Translations under genes and position numbers: made by a program
In this document: one piece after another, positions 54,302 through 63,033 of the stretch
Layout of the letters: each line of letters opens with the position of its first letter
Numbering within the stretch: the first letter of the stretch is position 1
Origin: Chryseobacterium sp. C-71
GTDB lineage: Bacteria > Bacteroidota > Bacteroidia > Flavobacteriales > Weeksellaceae
NCBI RefSeq assembly: GCF_020911865.1
Contig: NZ_CP087131.1
Location: forward strand, 558,001 to 622,000
DNA: 64,000 nucleotides
Direction of reading: 5' to 3'
Notes under the pieces: generated by a model
Databases searched by the model: none
The model's input: the letters and a program-made list of their open reading frames with translations, nothing else
Told to the model about the DNA's origin: nothing

Positions 54302-54332
54302 CAAATATAATCCTATTATTCTTGAATATCAA
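54302..54332 (-). promoter_or_regulatory. Promoter of the membrane glycosyltransferase-like gene
   Basis: Minus strand: TTG (54332-54330), 20 nt, TATATTTG (54309-54302). It decides the start at 54284. Confidence 0.65.
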
Positions 54333-54340
54333 CAATAAAA

Positions 54341-54364
54341 AAAACGGAACCGAAGTTCCGTTTT
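54341..54364 (-). terminator. Terminator of the DUF2723 gene
   Basis: AAAACGGAAC, CGAA loop, GTTCCGTTTT; on the minus strand TTTT follows the stem. It sits directly before the promoter of the next gene. Confidence 0.85.
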
Positions 54365-54387
54365 GAAGTATTTTAAAATTTGATTTT

Positions 54388-57300
54388 TTACTGTGTCGCT
54401 TTGATAATTGCTGAAGTAATCTGATCTTCTTTTTCTTTTGAATAAGTAGAATCAAAAGGTTCCATAATATCAAATAAATACTGATAGAAAGGGGTGATTT
54501 CCTGTACTTTTTCAGATTCTTTCATCGCTTTTTCTTTGCCCATCTGCTGAAGATCTTTTACGAAAACATTGAATTTCTTATCAATTGGTTCGATAGATTT
54601 CACCAGGTAAGCGTAAGCTTTTTCTTTTTGTCCGATCTTTTTATAAGCATCCGTAACGGCAGTTACTACAAGAGAATATTCCATTGGTTTTGATCTCATC
54701 TGTCTTCCAGTAAATGCCTGCTCAGATTTACTTAAACTTAAATAATAATCGTACTCTTCGAAAATTCCTTTCTTCAAGATTTCAGCTAATTTTAAAGCTT
54801 TTTGCTCTTGTCTGGCAACGATGTAACCGTAAACCATTGAACTTAACGAACGTGGATCATTGTATTTCTCTGCAGGAATTTCTTTTGATGCTAAATCTAA
54901 AATCTCTAAAGCTTTTCCTTTTTGCCCTGACAAAGCTAAAGCTGCGGCAGCTCTACTTGCAGAACTTCTGTAGCTGATGATATTTGAAGTAGCTGTCTCA
55001 TCAAAATGAACATTCAGATCTTTGAAATTACCCCATTTGAAGTTTTTCACAACGTTGTACAATGAGTTGGCATCTACTCTGCCCATTTCTCCATCACTGC
55101 TTCTTGGTGTATGAATTGGTACTAATCTGTAACTGAAACCGTCAAACTGAAGATATTCGTCTAAGAAGAAAATGTTTTCGCTTTCATACACTCCACCTGA
55201 AGAGAAGTTAATCGGACGTTTCCAATCAAAGTTTGCCAAAATATCAAACATCATCAGGTTGTTTTTGTATAACGTTCCTGATTTGTAGTCAATCATGATT
55301 TGATTAACCGTATTTGGAACGTCTGAAGCATTAATGATTCCTGCTTTTAAAGCATTTTGCTTGTTTACTGGTAAAATAAATTTGTTTACAGGTAAGAAGT
55401 TGTATTTCTCATAACGTGCTTCACCGAAGATCATTTTTAAAATTTCATCTTTTTCAGGAGACTTCACTTTAAGGAAATTCACCGCTTCTTTTAATGTCAT
55501 TGAATCCTGAACCAAATATTTCTGGAACGGCTGTAAAAGATTTGCAGGAGCTCCTGACTCTTGAAGATTGGCTAAAATATTCTTCCAGTCATCTTTTTTC
55601 ATCAGATAAATCTGGTCATTAGAACCGTCTCTGTAATCGTCGTGGGTCAACTGACTTGGGATTCCGCTGGCGTTATATGTTTTTCTTTTTACCTGATCGA
55701 TATTCCAAGGAGTTGAAAGAAGCGTAAAGTTCACCACCTTCACATCATCACGGAATCTTTCAGTTTCCTGCATCGCCCAAACCGGATACGTATCGTTATC
55801 TCCATACACAAATAGAATATCATCTTTTGGCAAAGATTTTAACATTGAATATGAATAATCGTACGCTGTATATCTTCCGCTTCTGTCGTGAACATTATAA
55901 TTCTGGAAGCCCATCATCAAAGGAATGGCCATTAGAACAACTCCAAAACCGATGTTGGCTGCATTTGATTTAACTTTGGATTGTAAATACCAGAGAATTG
56001 CTCCGGCACCGAGCCCAATCCATATTGCAAAGGCGTAGAAGGAACCGACCACTGCGTAATCTCTTTCTCTTGGCTCGAAAGGTTTCATTCCAGTGTAGAA
56101 AACGATTCCCACACTCGTTAATATAAATAATGATAAAATGGCATAAAATCTACCAAAATCTCTCATAAACTGGAAATAACATCCGATAATTCCTAATAAT
56201 AAAGGTAAAAAGAAGAATGCTACCGTACTTTCGTTATTAAACTTCGCAGGCATTGCATCCTGATTTCCTAACAAAGTATTATCGATAAAAGGAATCCCGG
56301 AAATCCAGTTTCCACTCGTATTTTCACTGCTTCCTTCCAAATCATTTTGTCTTCCGGCGAAGTTCCATAACAGATATCTGATGAAGTAATAATTATTTTG
56401 GAACGTGATAAAGTAATCCATATTCTGAGCAAGAGAAGGTCTCTGAACAGTAATCAGCTCATAAGGTTTTACCTTTAAATAATCCTGAACCGTGATTGAT
56501 TTATCTTCATATTTAGCTCTAAGCTCATCAAATATTTCTTTAGCCTGAGGATCGTCTGCAATATTTTCGTTAGCATAATTAAACTGAAAATCTGGTGCCC
56601 CGTACATTGAGATATAATTTGCCATTACAGCTTTATCCTCATTGAACATTCTCGGCATCAAACTTACATGAGCCGGATTGAAAACGTAATTAAAACGGTC
56701 ACTTGTTTTTCTGTACGTTCCTGTTTTCTCATCTTTTTCAAAAACTTCTCCTGTTTTTGTAGTTTTAAAACTTCCGTCTTCATTCTTTTCAATCCCGCTG
56801 TTATCTAAAAATGCGGTGTAGTTTTGACCGTAAATTGTAGGCCAGTCACCATATTGCTCTCTGTTGTAATAATCAAGCATACCAATTGCGGTATCAGGAT
56901 CATTCAGGTTCATTGGCGGATTTGCATTCGCTCTGATCGGAATTACCATCCAACAAGAGAAACCAATCATCATATAAACTACTGATAAAGCAATAGTTTG
57001 AAAAATATTTTTCTTGGCTTGTCTTGCATATTTCAAAATGAAATAACAAAGTGCAACCAATATAATGAAACCGGCAATCGTTCCTGAGTGGAAAGGAAGA
57101 CCGATACCATTGACAAAGAAGATTTCAAGTTTTCCGAATAATGACATGATTACCGGGAAAATAATTTTGAAGACAATAATTAATATTCCTAATGTAATCG
57201 CATTTGCCCAAAGGAAATTCTTCCAGGTAAATTCATAATTTCTTGCATAGTACACTAAACATATTGCAGGAAGTGCCAACATACACATCATGTGAACTCC

Positions 57301-57873
57301 CACAGAAAGCCCCACAACAAAGAAGATTAAAATAATCCATCGTTCATTATCTACTTCTTTGTACTCGTTCTCCCATTTGGTGATGAGCCAAACCAAAATA
57401 GCAATAAACAAAGATGCCATTGAGTAAACTTCTCCTTCTACCGCAGAAAACCAGAACGTATCTGACCAGGTAAAACAAAGAGCTCCAATTGCTCCGGCAA
57501 AAAGAATAGCAATTTCCTGATGTTTTGTAACTTCCTCAAAATCTTTATTGAGAAGTCTTCTTACAAAATGCGTAATTGTCCAGAACAAAAACAAAATTGT
57601 AAATGCACTGAATAATGCAGACATTCCATTAATTACAACAGAATAATTTTCACCTTTCCCAAACGCAAACATCGCAGCCACAGCACCCACAATCTGGAAC
57701 AAAGCTGCTCCCGGTGCGTGTGTTACCTCTAATTTTACGGCTGAAGAAATGTACTCACCACAATCCCAAAAACTAAAATTGGGTTCTATCGTTGACAAGT
57801 ACGTGAAAAATGCAATGACGAAAATCACCCATCCGAGAAGGGTGTTCCATTGCCTAAAAGTCCAGTTTTTCAT
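54388..57873 (-). CDS. DUF2723 / GT117-type membrane protein
   Basis: 1161 residues. The start has the DUF2723 signature TYLSTIEPNFSFWDCGEY and EVTHAPGAALFQIVGAVAAM, followed by about ten to eleven membrane segments to residue 680 or so, including FEPRERDYAVVGSFYAFAIW. The long soluble C-terminus (about 700-1161) has ILFVYGDNDTYPVWAMQETE and possible TPR-like helices (AAALALSGQKGKALEILDLA). The family is regarded as GT-C type protein O-mannosyltransferase-like; substrates in Bacteroidota are not established. It is alone on its transcript. Confidence 0.85.
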   Translation of the reverse strand: MKNWTFRQWNTLLGWVIFVIAFFTYLSTIEPNFSFWDCGEYISSAVKLEVTHAPGAALFQIVGAVAAMFAFGKGENYSVVINGMSALFSAFTILFLFWTITHFVRRLLNKDFEEVTKHQEIAILFAGAIGALCFTWSDTFWFSAVEGEVYSMASLFIAILVWLITKWENEYKEVDNERWIILIFFVVGLSVGVHMMCMLALPAICLVYYARNYEFTWKNFLWANAITLGILIIVFKIIFPVIMSLFGKLEIFFVNGIGLPFHSGTIAGFIILVALCYFILKYARQAKKNIFQTIALSVVYMMIGFSCWMVIPIRANANPPMNLNDPDTAIGMLDYYNREQYGDWPTIYGQNYTAFLDNSGIEKNEDGSFKTTKTGEVFEKDEKTGTYRKTSDRFNYVFNPAHVSLMPRMFNEDKAVMANYISMYGAPDFQFNYANENIADDPQAKEIFDELRAKYEDKSITVQDYLKVKPYELITVQRPSLAQNMDYFITFQNNYYFIRYLLWNFAGRQNDLEGSSENTSGNWISGIPFIDNTLLGNQDAMPAKFNNESTVAFFFLPLLLGIIGCYFQFMRDFGRFYAILSLFILTSVGIVFYTGMKPFEPRERDYAVVGSFYAFAIWIGLGAGAILWYLQSKVKSNAANIGFGVVLMAIPLMMGFQNYNVHDRSGRYTAYDYSYSMLKSLPKDDILFVYGDNDTYPVWAMQETERFRDDVKVVNFTLLSTPWNIDQVKRKTYNASGIPSQLTHDDYRDGSNDQIYLMKKDDWKNILANLQESGAPANLLQPFQKYLVQDSMTLKEAVNFLKVKSPEKDEILKMIFGEARYEKYNFLPVNKFILPVNKQNALKAGIINASDVPNTVNQIMIDYKSGTLYKNNLMMFDILANFDWKRPINFSSGGVYESENIFFLDEYLQFDGFSYRLVPIHTPRSSDGEMGRVDANSLYNVVKNFKWGNFKDLNVHFDETATSNIISYRSSASRAAAALALSGQKGKALEILDLASKEIPAEKYNDPRSLSSMVYGYIVARQEQKALKLAEILKKGIFEEYDYYLSLSKSEQAFTGRQMRSKPMEYSLVVTAVTDAYKKIGQKEKAYAYLVKSIEPIDKKFNVFVKDLQQMGKEKAMKESEKVQEITPFYQYLFDIMEPFDSTYSKEKEDQITSAIIKATQ

Positions 57874-58057
57874 AGTATAAAATCAATTAGTGCGAAAATA
57901 AGGTTTTTACTTCATTTTATTTTGATTTTAACAAAATTTAAAAGATTGGCTTGCTTTTTGTGAGCGTTTGGAGGCTTCAAATTACAGGTCTTAAAGAGAT
58001 AATTCTACTTTCAGCACTTATAATTTCTGAAAAGTTTAAAAATTATTTATTTTTTTG

Positions 58058-58065
58058 TATTTTTG
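58058..58065 (+). promoter_or_regulatory. -7 element of the cysteate synthase-like gene
   Basis: TATTTTTG followed by CGG, 33 bp before ATG 58099, matches TAnnTTTG. Confidence 0.45.
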
Positions 58066-58098
58066 CGGTCAGATTTTATTTGAAAAAAATAACAAATA

Positions 58099-59136
58099 AT
58101 GAGTAATGTTTACGATAATATTCTTGGCTTGATTGGGAACACCCCTTTAGTGAAACTTAATACGGTAACTAAAGAGATTCCTGCAAAAGTTTATGCCAAG
58201 TTAGAATCATATAATCCTGGACATTCCACCAAAGATAGAATCGCACTTCATATTATTGAAAACGCTGAGAAAAAAGGTTTATTAAAGGAAGATTCTGTAG
58301 TTGTAGAAACTACTTCCGGAAATACAGGTTTTTCACTGGCTATGGTTTGTATCATTAAAGGATATAAATGTATTTTAGCTGTAAGTGACAAAACAAAAGC
58401 TGAAAAAATAGCTTATCTGAAGGCTCTTGGTGCTACAGTATATATATGTCCTGCGAATGTACCTGCGAATGACCCAAGATCATATTATGAAGTAGCAAAG
58501 AGAATTGCTGCCGAAACCCCAAATTCTGTTTATATCAATCAGTATTTTAATGAATTGAATGTTGATGCCCATTATCAGACCACAGGTCCTGAGATTTGGG
58601 AACAGACGGAAGGTAAAATTACTCACCTTTTTGCATGTACAGGAACTGGCGGAACGTTATCTGGTTCTGCAAAATTCTTAAAAGAAAAAAATCCAAACAT
58701 AAAAATCATCGGTGTAGATGCTGACGGATCTATTTTGAAAAGTTACCACGAAACCGGAGAAATTCATAAAGAAGATGTTCATCCTTACCAAATTGAAGGA
58801 ATGGGGAAAAATTTAATTCCTTCAGCCCTTCTTTTTGATAAAGTGGATGAATTTGTGAGAGTCAACGACGAAATGTCTGCGTACAGAACTCGTGAAATTG
58901 CTTTAAAGGAAGCGATCATGGGAGGTTACACCACAGGTGCTGTTACTCAGGGATTGATACAATATGCACAATCTCATGAACTGACTGAAAATGATTTCGT
59001 TGTCATGATTTATCCAGATCACGGTTCACGTTACATTACAAAAGTATACAGCGATAAGTGGATGGAAGAACAAGGTTTCATCAACAACTGTTTCCACAAC
59101 TATGATGAAGTTTTCAAAACAGAATTCATCAAATAA
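58099..59136 (+). CDS. Cysteine-synthase-family enzyme, likely cysteate synthase for capnine
   Basis: 345 residues, PLP fold type II. The PLP lysine lies in ESYNPGHSTKDRIALHIIE; the cofactor phosphate/substrate loops are VETTSGNTGFS and ACTGTGGTLSGSAKF; MGGYTTGAVTQG follows. In CysK the lysine motif is usually N-P-x-x-S-V-K-D-R; here G-H-S-T-K-D-R. The next gene is an AONS-type acyltransferase. In Capnocytophaga and Flavobacterium this pair makes cysteate and condenses it with an acyl-CoA to give capnine (CapA and CapB). Activity here is inferred; an ordinary cysteine synthase is the alternative. Confidence 0.8.
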   Translation: MSNVYDNILGLIGNTPLVKLNTVTKEIPAKVYAKLESYNPGHSTKDRIALHIIENAEKKGLLKEDSVVVETTSGNTGFSLAMVCIIKGYKCILAVSDKTKAEKIAYLKALGATVYICPANVPANDPRSYYEVAKRIAAETPNSVYINQYFNELNVDAHYQTTGPEIWEQTEGKITHLFACTGTGGTLSGSAKFLKEKNPNIKIIGVDADGSILKSYHETGEIHKEDVHPYQIEGMGKNLIPSALLFDKVDEFVRVNDEMSAYRTREIALKEAIMGGYTTGAVTQGLIQYAQSHELTENDFVVMIYPDHGSRYITKVYSDKWMEEQGFINNCFHNYDEVFKTEFIK

Positions 59137-59158
59137 GAAAAATAAATTAATATAAATC

Positions 59159-59190
59159 AAGCCTTTTCGTAAATCACAAAAGGCTTTTTT
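59159..59190 (+). terminator. Terminator between the two capnine-pathway genes
   Basis: AAGCCTTTT / AAAAGGCTT stem followed by TTTT. The second gene may therefore need its own promoter or read-through. Confidence 0.7.
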
Positions 59191-59210
59191 ACATAAAACA
59201 TACTCATACA

Positions 59211-60473
59211 ATGGTAGATATTTTTGAAAGAATAAAACAAAATCCGGGACCGCTTGGTCAATTTGCAGACTACGCAGAAGGATATTTTGTATTCCCAAAA
59301 TTGGAAGGTCCGATTGGCCCGAGAATGAAATTTCAAGGTAAAGATGTAATTTTCTGGAGTGCTAATGATTATTTAGGATTGTGTAATCATCCTGAAGTTT
59401 TAGAGGCTGATGCAAAAGCAGCTGCAGAATTCGGAATGTTTTATCCGATGGGTGCTAGAGCAATGTCTGGTGAAACTCAACAACATCAGCAACTGGAAAA
59501 AGAATTGGCAGAATTTACCCAAAAAGATGCTGCTTATCTTTTGAATTTCGGTTACCAAGGGATGGTTTCTTGTATCGATGCGTTAGTGACTAGACATGAC
59601 GTAATTGTTTATGATGCTGATTCTCACGCTTGTATCGTTGACGGGGTTCGTCTTCACATGGGAAAAAGTTTTACTTTCAAACATAATGACATTGAGAGTT
59701 TAGAAAAAAACTTAGCGAGAGCAACCAAAGTTGCTGAAGAAAACGGCGGAGGGATCTTAGTGATTACTGAAGGTGTTTTCGGAATGAGAGGAATGCAGGG
59801 GAAACTGAAAGAAATCTGTGATTTAAAATCTAAATTCAATTTCAGACTTTTGGTTGATGATGCACACGGTTTTGGAACTTTGGGTAAGACTGGAGCCGGA
59901 GCGGGTGAAGAGCAAGGATGTCAGGATCAGATTGATGTTTACTTTTCAACTTTTGCTAAATCAATGGCTGGTTTCGGAGCATTTCTTTCAGGAGACGCAA
60001 CCATTATCAGATTTTTAAAATACAATCTTCGTTCTCAGATTTTTGCTAAATCTTTAACAATGCCAATGGTAATCGGAGGTTTAAAAAGATTGGAATTGCT
60101 TAGAACACGCCCAGAAATTAAAGATAAATTATGGGAAAACGTAAATAAACTTCAAAACGGATTAAAAGAAAGAGGCTTCAACCTTGGAAATACCAATACG
60201 TGTGTAACACCGGTTTTCATTCAGGGAACTACGATTGAAGCGACCCTTTTAGCAAAAGATTTAAGAGAAAATTACGGAGTATTTACTTCAGTAGTAGTAT
60301 ATCCTGTAATTCCAAAAGGAATGATTTTGTTGAGATTAATTCCTACCGCTTCACACACAGATTCAGAAATCAATGAAACTCTGGCAGCATTTGATGGTAT
60401 CAAAGAAAAATTAGAATCCGGAGCTTATGCAGAAATGGAAAAGCAAATGAATATTGAGTACAAGCAAATGTAA
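59211..60473 (+). CDS. Alpha-oxoamine-synthase-type acyltransferase, likely cysteate acyltransferase for capnine
   Basis: 420 residues of the AONS/KBL/serine palmitoyltransferase family. VIFWSANDYLGLCNHPEV at the start, GTRxxSG-like GARAMSGETQQHQQLE, DADSHACIVDG, LLVDDAHGFGTLGKTG, and the PLP lysine in YFSTFAKSMAGFGAF. Family members condense an amino acid with an acyl-CoA and release CO2. Beside the cysteate-synthase-like gene, cysteate plus long-chain acyl-CoA to 3-ketocapnine is the likely reaction, as shown for the Flavobacterium and Capnocytophaga enzymes. Biotin or sphingoid synthesis is the alternative. Confidence 0.85.
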   Translation: MVDIFERIKQNPGPLGQFADYAEGYFVFPKLEGPIGPRMKFQGKDVIFWSANDYLGLCNHPEVLEADAKAAAEFGMFYPMGARAMSGETQQHQQLEKELAEFTQKDAAYLLNFGYQGMVSCIDALVTRHDVIVYDADSHACIVDGVRLHMGKSFTFKHNDIESLEKNLARATKVAEENGGGILVITEGVFGMRGMQGKLKEICDLKSKFNFRLLVDDAHGFGTLGKTGAGAGEEQGCQDQIDVYFSTFAKSMAGFGAFLSGDATIIRFLKYNLRSQIFAKSLTMPMVIGGLKRLELLRTRPEIKDKLWENVNKLQNGLKERGFNLGNTNTCVTPVFIQGTTIEATLLAKDLRENYGVFTSVVVYPVIPKGMILLRLIPTASHTDSEINETLAAFDGIKEKLESGAYAEMEKQMNIEYKQM

Positions 60474-60568
60474 ATTGCTGATGGCTTTTGGCTTTTTGCT
60501 ATTGGCTTTAACACTTATAAATTTAAAACCTTTAGAAGAATTTTCTAACGGTTTTTTTTTATTTTTTT

Positions 60569-60623
60569 GCCACGAAAGCACTAATATTTTTGTGTGCATT
60601 ACATAAATTCGTGCATTCGTGGC
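60569..60623. repeat. Palindromic element related to the outer element at 51947
   Basis: Arms GCCACGAAAGCACTAAT (60569-60585) and ATTCGTGCATTCGTGGC (60607-60623), 15 of 17 pairing, 21-nt loop. Arm sequence shared with the outer arms at 51947-51965 and 52171-52189, here without an inserted inner element. Upstream (about 60480-60510) a low-complexity GGCTTTTGGC-like stretch occurs. Confidence 0.7.
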
Positions 60624-60668
60624 TAAAAAACTTTTCAAAATTCTAAGCAGATTCTTAAAGATTTACAA

Positions 60669-60676
60669 TAAATTTG
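60669..60676 (+). promoter_or_regulatory. -7 element of the radical SAM gene
   Basis: TAAATTTG, followed by C, 13 bp before the TTG start at 60690. Confidence 0.45.
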
Positions 60677-60689
60677 CAAAAAATTACTT

Positions 60690-62876
60690 TTGAAAGATCT
60701 TCTTCTTATAACTCCACCTTTAACGCAACTTAATACTCCATATCCGGCGACAGCTTACATCAAAGGTTTTTTAAATACCAAGAATATATCAAGCTATCAA
60801 ATTGATTTGGGGATTGAAGTGATTTTGGAATTATTTTCAAAAGAAGGAATTCAAAAGATTTTCAACAAAGAAATTGATTTAAAAAATAGTTCCGAAAACT
60901 CACAGAGGATTTTTGCTTTACGGGATGAGTACATTAAAACTATCGATCAGGTTATTCTTTTTTTACAAAATAGAAATCCTACTTTGGCGAGACAGATTTG
61001 CTCAATGAATTTTTTACCTGAAGCTTCCCGCTTTAATCAGCTCGATGATATGGAATTTGCTTTCGGAAATATGGGTTTACAAGATAAAGCTAAACATCTG
61101 GCTACTTTATATTTAGAAGATTTATCTGATTATATAGTTGAACATGTTGATTCTGATTTCGGTTTTAGCAGATATGCCGAAAGATTAGGAAAGTCTGCCA
61201 ATTCTTTTGACGAATTGTACGCCAAATTAAATTCAGATCAGACTTTTATTGATGACATCACTTTAAAAATTCTACATAAAAAACTGGAATTGGTTCAGCC
61301 AAAATTGGTTTGTTTTTCGGTTCCGTTTCCTGGAAATTTATATTCTGCTTTTCGTTCTGCGAAATTTATCAAAGAAAATTATCCACATATTAAAATTGCA
61401 ATGGGCGGTGGTTTTCCCAATACAGAATTAAGAGAAGTGAAAGACAAAAGAGTTTTTGAATTTTTTGATTTTATCACTTTGGATGACGGTGAAGTTCCTC
61501 TCGAATTGGTTTATGAAAAATTAAATAAAAATGAAAACTCTCAGTTTAAGAGAACCTTTTTAATTGAAAATGAAGAAGTTGTCTATAAAAATAATTCTAC
61601 AAAACACGATTATAAACAGGCACAGGTTGGAACCCCAGATTATACTGATTTACAGTTAGATCAATATATTTCGGTCATTGAAATTGCCAATCCGATGCAC
61701 AGTTTGTGGAGCGACGGAAGATGGAATAAACTCACAATGGCGCACGGTTGCTACTGGGGAAAATGTACTTTTTGTGATATTTCTTTAGATTACATAAAAA
61801 TTTACGAACCTATTTCAGCTAAAATTTTGGTTGACAGAATGGAAGAATTAATCGCAACAACAGGCGAAACCGGATTTCATTTTGTGGATGAAGCGGCTCC
61901 TCCGGCTTTGATGCGTGAAATTGCTTTGGAAATTTTGCGAAGAAATCTCGTGGTAACCTGGTGGACGAATATCAGATTTGAAAAAAGCTTCACCAAAGAT
62001 CTATGTTTTCTATTAAAACTTTCAGGTTGTGTTGCAGTTTCTGGCGGACTTGAAGTTGCAAGTGACCGATTGTTAAAATTAATCGATAAAGGAATTTCAG
62101 TAGAACAAGTTGCTCAAGTTACAAGAAATTTCACTGAAGCCGGAGTAATGATTCATGCATATCTGATGTACGGCTATCCGACTCAGACCATTCAGGAAAC
62201 GGTGGATTCTTTAGAGATGGTTCGTCAGCTTTTCGAGATGGGAATTCTGCAAAGTGCATTTTGGCACCAGTTTGCGATGACTGCTCACTCACCAGTTGGA
62301 TTGAATCCTGAGGAATTTGGAGTAACTCCAATCAAGCAAGAAATTTTATTTGCCAATAACGACATTGATTTTACAGACAAAACCGGAATCGATCACAGCA
62401 AATTTAGTTTTGGTTTAAAAAAATCTTTGTTCAATTATATGCACGGAATTAATTTTGAATTACCGCTGCAAAATTGGTTTGACTTTAAAATTCCAAAAAC
62501 AACGATTCATCCGGATTATATTCATGATTCACTTTTGGAAGAAGAAAATTTTACATTTAAAGGAAATTCAAAAATTATTTTTCTGGAGAAAAACGTAATC
62601 GCTGAGAATTACATAAAAACAAAAAAACAAAACTCTTGGGCGTACAAGAGAATTACATTCCATTTAAAAACCAATATTGTTTTTGTAGATTTTGAACAGG
62701 AAAAAGGAGAATGGCTCATCAAAGTTTTGCAGGAAAATACTTTTGAGAACCCGAAACGCATTACTTTACAGCAATTGAAAACTGATTTTGAAAATAATTT
62801 TGAAGATTTTGAATTATTCTGGTTTTCAAAACCGATGCAGCAATTGAAAGAAAACGGAGTGATTTTGAGTTTGTGA
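60690..62876 (+). CDS. B12-binding-domain radical SAM protein with CX4CX2C motif
   Basis: 728 residues, read from TTG at 60690. The opening LLLITPPLTQLNTPYPATAYIKGFLNT is that of the B12-binding N-terminal domain of this class; FSVPFPGNLYSAFRSAKFIKE, IAMGGGFPNTELRE and FFDFITLDDGEVPLE complete it. The radical SAM core has Cys354, Cys359 and Cys362 in HGCYWGKCTFCD, so the spacing is C-x4-C-x2-C, not the usual C-x3-C-x2-C. SAM-side motifs: FHFVDEAAPP, VSGGLEVASDRLLKLIDKGIS and MIHAYLMYGYPTQT. The C-terminal about 150 residues are of unknown fold. The substrate is unknown and no partner gene is adjacent. Confidence 0.85.
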   Translation: MKDLLLITPPLTQLNTPYPATAYIKGFLNTKNISSYQIDLGIEVILELFSKEGIQKIFNKEIDLKNSSENSQRIFALRDEYIKTIDQVILFLQNRNPTLARQICSMNFLPEASRFNQLDDMEFAFGNMGLQDKAKHLATLYLEDLSDYIVEHVDSDFGFSRYAERLGKSANSFDELYAKLNSDQTFIDDITLKILHKKLELVQPKLVCFSVPFPGNLYSAFRSAKFIKENYPHIKIAMGGGFPNTELREVKDKRVFEFFDFITLDDGEVPLELVYEKLNKNENSQFKRTFLIENEEVVYKNNSTKHDYKQAQVGTPDYTDLQLDQYISVIEIANPMHSLWSDGRWNKLTMAHGCYWGKCTFCDISLDYIKIYEPISAKILVDRMEELIATTGETGFHFVDEAAPPALMREIALEILRRNLVVTWWTNIRFEKSFTKDLCFLLKLSGCVAVSGGLEVASDRLLKLIDKGISVEQVAQVTRNFTEAGVMIHAYLMYGYPTQTIQETVDSLEMVRQLFEMGILQSAFWHQFAMTAHSPVGLNPEEFGVTPIKQEILFANNDIDFTDKTGIDHSKFSFGLKKSLFNYMHGINFELPLQNWFDFKIPKTTIHPDYIHDSLLEEENFTFKGNSKIIFLEKNVIAENYIKTKKQNSWAYKRITFHLKTNIVFVDFEQEKGEWLIKVLQENTFENPKRITLQQLKTDFENNFEDFELFWFSKPMQQLKENGVILSL

Positions 62877-62902
62877 GTTTTTAGTTTTTAAAATAATGTT
62901 TT

Positions 62903-62963
62903 TCATTCCGTAGGAATCTCAGCAGTTATTTCTAATAAATAAGTTTAGATTCCTACGGAATGA
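62903..62963. repeat. Palindromic element (copy 2)
   Basis: Perfect 17-bp arms TCATTCCGTAGGAATCT (62903-62919) and complement (62947-62963), 27-nt loop. It is like the element at 52001-52067 with GTAGG for GGAGG. It lies about 23 bp before the IS3-family end. Confidence 0.85.
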
Positions 62964-63033
62964 CAAACTAACTGTTAATAATGTATGTCCCGTCCTAAAA
63001 AATCGATACAGATTATAGGTCAAAAATAAATAA

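Noticed and set aside
52797..54473. Longer start at 54473 for the membrane glycosyltransferase-like gene
   Set aside because: It overlaps the end of the DUF2723 gene, a terminator and the promoter, and the added part has no membrane or family features.
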